Shown here one piece after another: positions 57,841-64,000 of a stretch of DNA of 64,000 bases. The notes under the pieces are model-generated. The model searched no databases. It was not told where the DNA came from and was given only the letters and a program-made list of their open reading frames with translations. This DNA is from Neofusicoccum parvum (taxonomy: Eukaryota; Ascomycota; Dothideomycetes; Botryosphaeriales; Botryosphaeriaceae). Made by a program: the position numbers and the translations under genes. The DNA lies in NCBI GenBank assembly GCA_020912385.1, contig CP087214.1, positions 2,108,001 through 2,172,000 on the forward strand, given 5' to 3'. Positions within the stretch are counted from its first letter, which is position 1. Each line of letters opens with the position of its first letter.

Positions 57841-60267
57841 ATGCCCCAAACCCCCACCCCCCCCTCCCCCTCCCCCCTCACCACAACCGGCCACCCCTAC
57901 ACCTCCACCACCCCCTCCCCCACGCCCCCCTACAACGCCTACGCCTCCCTCGGCTTCGGCGCCCACAACGCCATCCGCAAATCCTACCTCGACGACGCCG
58001 TCGCGGCTCGCCGCCGCCCCCCGCCGCCGCTCGAGAAACGCGGCTTCCTCGCCTGGGCCCGCCGCCTCGTCGCGCCCCGCCGCCGCGAGGCCGACCCCGT
58101 GCCGCCCGTGCCGGACCGCCCGGCGCTGCTGCCGCGGTTTGCGTTTGAGCCGAGGAGGCGGGACGACCGGGCGTATGCGGTTGCGGAGGCGGTGGTGGTG
58201 GCGGGGTTGGGGACGGGGGCGCGGGAGGGCGGCGCGGCGGAGGCGGTGGAGCGCTGGCGGGATGGCGTTGTTGATGGGCGGCTGCGGGGCGGTGTGCAGC
58301 GGCAGCCGGCGCTGCGGCGGGTGGGGGATCGGAGTGGGTTGGTGGGGGCGGATGGGGTGGGGTGGTGGTGGGGGGTGGGGCGGAAGGGGAGTTTGGGCGG
58401 GGGGAGGAGGATTGCTGGTGGTGGTGGTGGTGGTGGTGGTGCGGTGGTGGATGGGGAAGAGGACGGCGAGGAGGGGTTTAGGAGGATGTCTGCGTTGGAT
58501 GTGGGCGTGGGTGATGACGGGCAGGAACACGGGCAGCGGCGAGGAAGTGTGGTGGACTTGTTGCCGAGGAGGTCGAAGTCGGCAAAGGAGGTTGGGAGGA
58601 GGAGGAGCAAGGGGAAGTTGAGGAAGAGGGAGAGTGGAGAGGTGGCGAGGGGGCCGGAGAAACCGTTGCATCGGAGGACGCTTGAGGTGCAGAGGCAGGA
58701 TCGGGAGCAAGGAAGGGTGGAGGGCTGGGGTGGGGAGAGGATGAGAGATGGGTATGGACGGCCGGAGGAAGTCGAGAGGTGGCGACAAGAGCAGCAGCGG
58801 GCGGATGGGATGGAAGGAGTTGGGGAGCCAAGTGAGCGACGAGAGGAAAAGTGGAGCTTTGAAGAGGAGAGAGGGAGGGATTCCGAGGGCGAAGCCAGTA
58901 GCAGTAATAGAACTGAAAGGTCGCGGGGCCGACGTCTGGCCAGGGACGATCAGTCGGAGGTGTGCAGGGAGATCGTAGAGGCCAACGAGGCGTTGATGAA
59001 GCTGCAGAGGGCGCAAAAAGAGCTGCGCCAAGTCCGCAATTCAGTCAGCAAGGAGGGCAGCCCGTTCTTCCAGCATCAACAGGCGGAGCAGGAGTTGGAG
59101 CGTGAGAAGCGTCGCCAGCATCTGGAGAGGAGACTGCGGTGGCCCCTGAAGGAGGGAGAGCCGGAGCAGGAAGAACCGGCACCAAGGAAAAATGGACATG
59201 CACTCGCCAGGTCGACATCCCTCAAACGAATCCCAGGCGAGCTGTTGGAGAGCCAGCATTCGTCCCGGCAGGCGCAGAACAGACCGCGCCCGCAAGTGAC
59301 GTTCACGCGGTGTTCTCTCCACCACGAACACTACCAGCAGCCACAGCAGCCCCGAGCACCCACGCAAGGACCCAGACCCGTCCCAGCAATCCCACCAGGC
59401 CCCTTCGACTTCGACCTCCCGCCGCCCTCCCCCGGCCAAACGGCCCGCTCTCCCCCAGCCCGCAGGTCCTTCGAGCTCCAACTGCCCCCCGTCGACTCCC
59501 CGCCGCCGCCCGGCAAACTCGGCCACGCAACCACCGCGACCTTGCTCTCCTCCTTCCCAGCTCCGCCCTCCACCACCACCGACGACGGCGCCGAGGGGAA
59601 CGACGAGCCCAGCCTCGACCACGCCGGCCGCCTCGACGCCATCCGCGAGGAAACAGAGGACAACGACGGCGCCAGCAGCAGCAGCGGGCCCAGCTCGCTG
59701 GAGCTGCCTGAGCCGACGATGGCGCTGGCGGCGGCGGCGAGCAGGTCGACGCTGTCGGTCGGCGACGCGACGGTGGGCGCGAGCTCGGTGGGCAGCGGCG
59801 GCACGGCCGAGACGGCCGAGACGGCGGTGACGGAGGAGGGGGAGGAGGGCAGCAGAGACGGGGAGGGGGAGGAGACGGAAGTGGAGGTGGAGGCGGAGGC
59901 GAAGGAGCGGAGGGGCGGTGCGGTGCGGCTGGTGCCGTACGCGGACTCGGACGACGAGGGCGCGTGCACGGTCGAGGTCGGAGGCGCGTCCTTCCAGCTG
60001 GTGGCTGGAGCGGAGGACGCGGGGATGGAGGAGGAGGAGTCGGTGCGGAAGAGGACGTCGCAGTCGCGCATCCCGCGGCCGGTGGTTCAGGAGCCGCGGC
60101 CGAAGCTTGACAGGGCGACGCAGGAGGAGCGGTTGGGGTTGCCGCTTAATACGCATGCGGCGAAGGTCGCGCAGGCGGAGTTGGGGTTGGTGCGCCAGCC
60201 GGTTGTGAAGAAGAAGGCGGGTGGCAAGGGTCAGCCCAGGAAGTCGGTGTTTGTGGAGATGGTTTAG
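57841..60267 (+). CDS. Large intrinsically disordered protein, function unknown
   Basis: A single 808-codon frame with no intron. The N-terminus is Pro/Thr/Ser-rich. A short ordered part follows (YNAYASLGFGAHNAIRKSYL, LEKRGFLAWARRLV), recalling small fungal proteins of unknown function. The middle is charged Arg/Glu with a run of about nine glycines at ~193-202. A helical stretch (CREIVEANEALMKLQRAQKE) could be a coiled coil, and Ser/Pro and acidic tracts fill the rest. A basic C-terminus (KKKAGGKGQPRKSVFVEMV) ends it. Codon choice follows the GC-rich bias of the flanking genes. No domain recognised. Whether the whole frame is translated is uncertain. Confidence 0.65.
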   Translation: MPQTPTPPSPSPLTTTGHPYTSTTPSPTPPYNAYASLGFGAHNAIRKSYLDDAVAARRRPPPPLEKRGFLAWARRLVAPRRREADPVPPVPDRPALLPRFAFEPRRRDDRAYAVAEAVVVAGLGTGAREGGAAEAVERWRDGVVDGRLRGGVQRQPALRRVGDRSGLVGADGVGWWWGVGRKGSLGGGRRIAGGGGGGGGAVVDGEEDGEEGFRRMSALDVGVGDDGQEHGQRRGSVVDLLPRRSKSAKEVGRRRSKGKLRKRESGEVARGPEKPLHRRTLEVQRQDREQGRVEGWGGERMRDGYGRPEEVERWRQEQQRADGMEGVGEPSERREEKWSFEEERGRDSEGEASSSNRTERSRGRRLARDDQSEVCREIVEANEALMKLQRAQKELRQVRNSVSKEGSPFFQHQQAEQELEREKRRQHLERRLRWPLKEGEPEQEEPAPRKNGHALARSTSLKRIPGELLESQHSSRQAQNRPRPQVTFTRCSLHHEHYQQPQQPRAPTQGPRPVPAIPPGPFDFDLPPPSPGQTARSPPARRSFELQLPPVDSPPPPGKLGHATTATLLSSFPAPPSTTTDDGAEGNDEPSLDHAGRLDAIREETEDNDGASSSSGPSSLELPEPTMALAAAASRSTLSVGDATVGASSVGSGGTAETAETAVTEEGEEGSRDGEGEETEVEVEAEAKERRGGAVRLVPYADSDDEGACTVEVGGASFQLVAGAEDAGMEEEESVRKRTSQSRIPRPVVQEPRPKLDRATQEERLGLPLNTHAAKVAQAELGLVRQPVVKKKAGGKGQPRKSVFVEMV
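58417..58447 (+). repeat. GGT triplet run encoding polyglycine
   Basis: About nine consecutive GGT triplets inside the disordered protein gene. In-frame length variation is likely between strains. Confidence 0.75.
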
Positions 60268-60825
60268 GGAGACGCAGATTGAGAGTTGGAGGTTGTTTCT
60301 GATTTGGATCATCTTGATGGCTTTGTTGGAAGTAACTAATACCGTGGCTGCGTTTCTTAGATATTAATGTAGTGAACTTGACGAATTGATGACCTTTCCC
60401 TGTTCACTGTGTAATTCTACGTCTACTGTGTACGGCCTCGGTAGCTTAATTCGGTATCTGTCCTGCTTAAGTGTATTACTACTCGGGTCTTTCCCTTTCT
60501 CGCATCTGCCGTCTGCATAATTCTCTACACTTCTGTTTCTCCTGCAGGAACGTTGCGCTTCTATGATGGGATCAAAGGCGCTGGTACTAGCCAGAGCTAT
60601 GACTTTCTTGTGTCGCACTCTCAGGGCAGCTACGTGTGGATTCAAGAACTTACACGAGCATTTTGCTTGTTGAAAGACATTCTTCACGAACTATGGTATC
60701 TTCTACAGCATTCAATAGAAGTCTCCGTCGCAACCAGGCAGAATAAATCCACAACCACAGCTACTCCCACTTTAGGACACTCCCGATCTCATCACCACCA
60801 CATCCCACCAAAGCAGGACCACAAA
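60268..60825. other. Intergenic region
   Basis: 558 bases, AT-richer than the flanks, with no gene recognised. Confidence 0.5.
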
Positions 60826-61233
60826 ATGCCTGCAACCATCAAACCTTCTCCACCCTCCTCACCACCTCACTCCCCCACCCCACCAACCACCCCTCCACAA
60901 ACCACCCAGCCATCTCCACCCTCCTCCCCCACAACCACAACACCACCAGCTCCCCCGCCCAACCCACCAACCCGCCCCCTCATCCCCGCCCTCCTCCGCC
61001 CAAACCCCCTCGCCCGCTCCGCCCCCCTCCTCGCCTACCAGGACCGCACCGCCTACCGCGCCGCCGTCGCGCTCGACCCCTGGAACGCTGACAGGATCGG
61101 CTTGAGCACGCTGCTGACGGCGGCGCGGTGGGCGGAGCCGGGTGCGTTTGGGGAGGGCGGGGGAGGCCGAGAGGAGTTGGTTGGGGAGAGTATTGCTGAG
61201 AGGGTTAAGAGGAGGCGGAGGGGGTGGGGGTGA
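60826..61233 (+). CDS. Small proline-rich hypothetical protein
   Basis: A 135-residue frame starting at ATG 60826. The first ~65 residues are Pro/Ser/Thr repeats. The rest (LLRPNPLARSAPLLAYQDRT, VALDPWNADRIGLSTLL) has a more normal composition and could be folded. The C-terminus is basic (ERVKRRRRGWG). No family recognised and no splice site needed. It could be a real small gene or chance in GC-rich DNA. Confidence 0.35.
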   Translation: MPATIKPSPPSSPPHSPTPPTTPPQTTQPSPPSSPTTTTPPAPPPNPPTRPLIPALLRPNPLARSAPLLAYQDRTAYRAAVALDPWNADRIGLSTLLTAARWAEPGAFGEGGGGREELVGESIAERVKRRRRGWG

Positions 61234-61554
61234 TGGGGCCAAGGGCGGGAGGGTGGGAGATGGGGTGGATGGGTCTCGTGGTGCGGGCTTCTGGCGCTGG
61301 GGGGCTCGCTGATCCGGGCTCAGAATGGGCGTCAGGTCTCTCGGTAGGGTTACGCTGTGGAACTGTAGTCGTCTTCAGGAACACGCATCCCGGAGACCAG
61401 ACATCTAGCGTGCGTACACGTAGAGATCTCTTGCTATAGAGGGCAGGATTACTGTACCTCACCATAGCATGGCGGCAACTTCCTCGAACTTCATGATCCA
61501 ATGATTACAAGGGCGACGAACTGCAAACATGAGAACATGCCCTCAACCCACCGC
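61234..61554. other. Intergenic region before the glutathione transferase stop
   Basis: 321 bases with no gene recognised. Confidence 0.5.
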
Positions 61555-62537
61555 TCACACTACCCCCCTACCAGCACGGATGGACTTGGCGAGCTCCGAC
61601 TGCGCAATGTCGTCGGCGTAGCGCTTATACAGCGGCCTGTAGTGCTCAGCCTCACTCGTCGTCTTCCTGAAGCTCTCCCTGCTCTCGATCGCGTCGGCAT
61701 ACTTGCGCCACCTCTTCCACACCGCATCATCGCCCGCCTCGCCCTCCTTCGGGATGCCCGAGCCGCCCTTGAACTCGTCGAACACCCACTGCCGGACCTG
61801 CAGGAGAACCCGATCAGCACATCGCCCGTCCAGCAAGGCAGGAAGGAGCAACTCACCACCCACGGCCCGAAATTGAAATCAATCGCCCCGGGCTCCCTCC
61901 CCCCAAAAAACGGCCCCTCCGCATCCGCCTCCGCAATCCACTCCCTCAGGTGCCCCAAATACTCCGCCCTCACCCTCTCCAGCCCCTCCGCCCCTCCCTC
62001 CCCCACCTGAAACTGCAAAAACCGATGAAACGCCGGAATAATCCTACTCGTCACATACTCCATCCAAATCCTCTGCCTCGCCTTCTCGTACGGGTCGCGC
62101 GGGTGCAGCGCGGCGCCGTGGCCGGGGTACGCGTCGTCCAGGAAGTCGGCGACGACGGTGCTCTCGTACAGCGGCTTGCCGGCGTGCTCGAGCGTCGGCA
62201 CCAGGCCGCGCGGGTTGAGCGCGAGGAGGGAGGCGGGCTTGTGGTACGGGTTGACCTCGATGTATTGGTAGGGAATGCGCTTTTCTTCGAGGACGACCCA
62301 GACGCGCTGCACGAAGGGGCAGAACCAGCCCGCGTAGAGCTTGAGGGGGGCGGGGGTTTGGTGCGCTGGTGGGGGCGTGAGTGCGGGGGTCGGGGCTGAG
62401 CAGGGGAAGAGATGGACGCTTCTTTGTAGGTTTGGGTTGGGCGCCTACGGGTTCTTTGGTGGGTGTGGCTCACCTTTCACGGTTTCGATGGCTGGGCCGG
62501 TGGCTTCGGGGTAGATGTCGGCGTCGGGAGGGGCCAT
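61555..62537 (-). CDS. Glutathione S-transferase, omega-like
   Basis: Three exons (62537-62474, 62365-61857, 61797-61555) give about 271 residues. The thioredoxin-fold part begins near residue 29, with the omega-type active site GWFCPFVQRVW (Cys37) and NPRGLVPTLEHAGKPLYEST, where the VP-T and ES-T contacts bind glutathione. The helical C-terminal domain follows (RIWMEYVTSRIIPAFHRFL, then IDFNFGPWVVRQWV). Omega enzymes use Cys for thioltransferase and reductase reactions, so a redox or detoxification role is likely. Introns are 108 and 59 bases; phases agree. Confidence 0.92.
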
Positions 62538-63187
62538 GGTGGGGGTTTGGATGGCTATCTTCTGAATGCTGTGGATGTGTGTTTGGAAGGTTGTGAAGTA
62601 AGCTTAAGGCAATGTGAGCGGGGGAAGACCGTGCGCTTATAACGGACTGCCTCTTGATGCTAAGGCAGATTGATAATCAATGTCGAGAGTCGTGAAGTGA
62701 TGTTCGACAAGTATGACGCAAGTGGGGAAGTGGGATCTCTGACAAATTACCCCGCATCACCGCTACATATGCATCTGTTTCGCGTCTTGTACATTGCAGG
62801 GCGTACGAAGCAGAACGAATATCAATCTGCTAGGCCAATCACCTCCGGCTACTTACGCTTGCACCATCTAGGCAGGTCTCGGCATCATTGCCAAGCCAAT
62901 ATGCACGCAGACGTCTGACCTGATGCGTAACATTTTATGTGACTACCACGCCTTTGCAACCCACCTTCTCTCTCGATGAACTCTCTTACTCAACAGAGCC
63001 CCCATGTCCCCAGTCGAGCGTCACGCAAAACCAGAAGCCGGCACTCTAGGGAACCAACCCATCCACCCGTACGAGCCTAATCCGAACCCTACCTCAATTT
63101 TGCACGCACCCAGACACCCCCATCCTTCCCGAGCACCAAGTGATCGGCCCACCCAATCCCGCCTCGCCAACCGCCACCATCCCCTCC
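62538..63187. other. Intergenic region between GST and P450
   Basis: 650 bases with no gene recognised; the right part is the 3' flank of the cytochrome P450. Confidence 0.5.
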
Positions 63188-64000
63188 TCAAAAGCTCCCC
63201 AGATCCACCTCCGGCACCCTCCTCCGCACCAAAACCTTCTGCGCCAGGTCGGGCACGAACTCGCAGTCCACCACGCTCACGCCCCTCGGCTCGCCGCCCT
63301 CCTCGAACCGCCAGTCGAACAGGAGCAGCAGGTGCGCCACGACGATCTTGATCTCGTTGCTCGCGAAGAAGCGGCCGGGGCAGCGTCGCATCAGCTGCGC
63401 ACCACGTGTGGGGGAGGTGGGAGGACTCACCAGGACTGCTTGCCGTGCCCGAAGCCGTAGTGCTCCGGCGACGTGGCGACGAACTGCCAGCGGTTGTCGT
63501 CGGCCGCGCGCAGGCGCAGGAAGCGGCGGCTGTCGAAGGCGGCGGGGTGGGCGTAGAGCGGGCTGGCGGCGTCGTGCATGGGGTAGGTGGGGATGCCGAC
63601 CATGGCGCCGGCGGGGAGGCGGGTGCCGTCGGAGAGGGTGACGGGCGTGAGGGCCAGGCGGTTCATGAGGACTGCGGTGCGTTAGCTGGGAGTGCTGGGA
63701 GGGATGGGAGCGGCGTACTGGCGTTCATGGGGTGCAGCCGTTGGCTCTCTTTTAGGCAGCTGTCGAGCAGCTTCATCTTGTGCAGCGTCGTCTTTGTCCA
63801 GCCGCCTTCTGCTTTCAGGACGTCTGCGATCTCTGTTCGCAGGGCGGCGATGTGCTCTGGGTGGGAGATGAGGTCGTACATGAGGCCGAGCAGCGTGCCG
63901 GATGTGGTGTGGATGGATACGAAGCTCATCAGTATTTGTGCGAGCACTTTGTCGAACGGCTTTCCCTCTGCCTGCGCGTCCATCCACTCCAGCGCATCTG
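63188..64000 (-). CDS. Cytochrome P450, 3' part (runs off the window)
   Basis: Minus-strand exons 64000-63719, 63671-63431 and 63380-63188 encode the C-terminal ~237 residues. Seen: the I-helix [11 protein letters not shown], the ExxR motif in [10 protein letters not shown], and the heme loop FGHGKQS joined to [12 protein letters not shown], where the Cys binds iron. Such P450s oxidise terpenoids, fatty acids or toxins; the substrate is unknown. The last intron (63430-63381) has a normal GTGAGT donor, but the only boundary that keeps the heme Cys in frame ends in CTG, not AG. The AG-ending option, after GCGCAG, hits a stop at once. The N-terminal half lies beyond 64000. Confidence 0.85.

Noticed and set aside
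57721..60312. Long minus-strand frames of 436 and 423 codons
   Set aside because: Antisense to the disordered protein; proline, histidine and arginine runs typical of shadow frames.
1..64000. tRNA and rRNA genes
   Set aside because: I looked for B-box-like GGTTCRAAYCC and its complement and found no convincing cloverleaf; a covariance-model scan would settle it.

Overview
This window is nuclear DNA of a filamentous ascomycete (Pezizomycotina, probably Dothideomycetes by inference). The coding DNA is GC-rich. Most genes are split by short GT-AG introns of about 50-75 bases with CTRAC-type branch sites. The gene set is typically fungal: POM152, Kap121, Spt7, a HET-domain gene, a pectin lyase, a DUF3431 protein and a cytochrome P450. 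I recognised no tRNA, rRNA, CRISPR array or intact autonomous transposon.

Layout. 1-16.7 kb is mostly housekeeping: DHH1/DDX6-type RNA helicase (-), mitochondrial-type rhomboid protease (+), UCH37/UCHL5-type deubiquitinase (-), nucleoporin POM152 (+), a Sec14/CRAL-TRIO lipid-transfer protein (-) and a secreted pectin lyase (+). 17.0-25.2 kb looks accessory: a degenerate coding repeat, a HET-domain incompatibility-type gene bracketed by two copies of one ~125-base fold-back repeat, a degraded RBR (RING-IBR-RING) gene, an AT-rich decayed stretch with weak further traces of the repeat, and a divergent intact RBR gene with an internal minisatellite. 25.5-35.2 kb carries a secreted RNase T2 (-), a membrane-anchored DUF3431 protein (-), an ELYS-like nuclear pore assembly protein (+), ribosomal protein eS26 (-) and a CBS/PB1 protein (+).

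36.7-48.3 kb holds importin Kap121/Pse1 (+), a secreted PhlG-like (diacetylphloroglucinol hydrolase fold) protein (+), a VanZ-like membrane protein (-) and the SAGA subunit Spt7 (+). A ~3 kb gene-free GC- and pyrimidine-rich interval follows. The last part holds an amino-acid permease (+), chaperonin CCT7 (+), a large disordered protein (+), a small proline-rich frame (+), an omega-type glutathione transferase (-) and the 3' part of a cytochrome P450 (-) that runs off the window.

The genes do not form one pathway. Secreted enzymes (pectin lyase, RNase T2, PhlG-like) sit among core cell-biology genes. The most unusual stretch is 17-25 kb: an incompatibility-type gene flanked by matching fold-back elements, beside a decayed and an intact ubiquitin-ligase-like gene. 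Exon boundaries were placed by eye from splice signals and reading-frame continuity; uncertain ones are marked.
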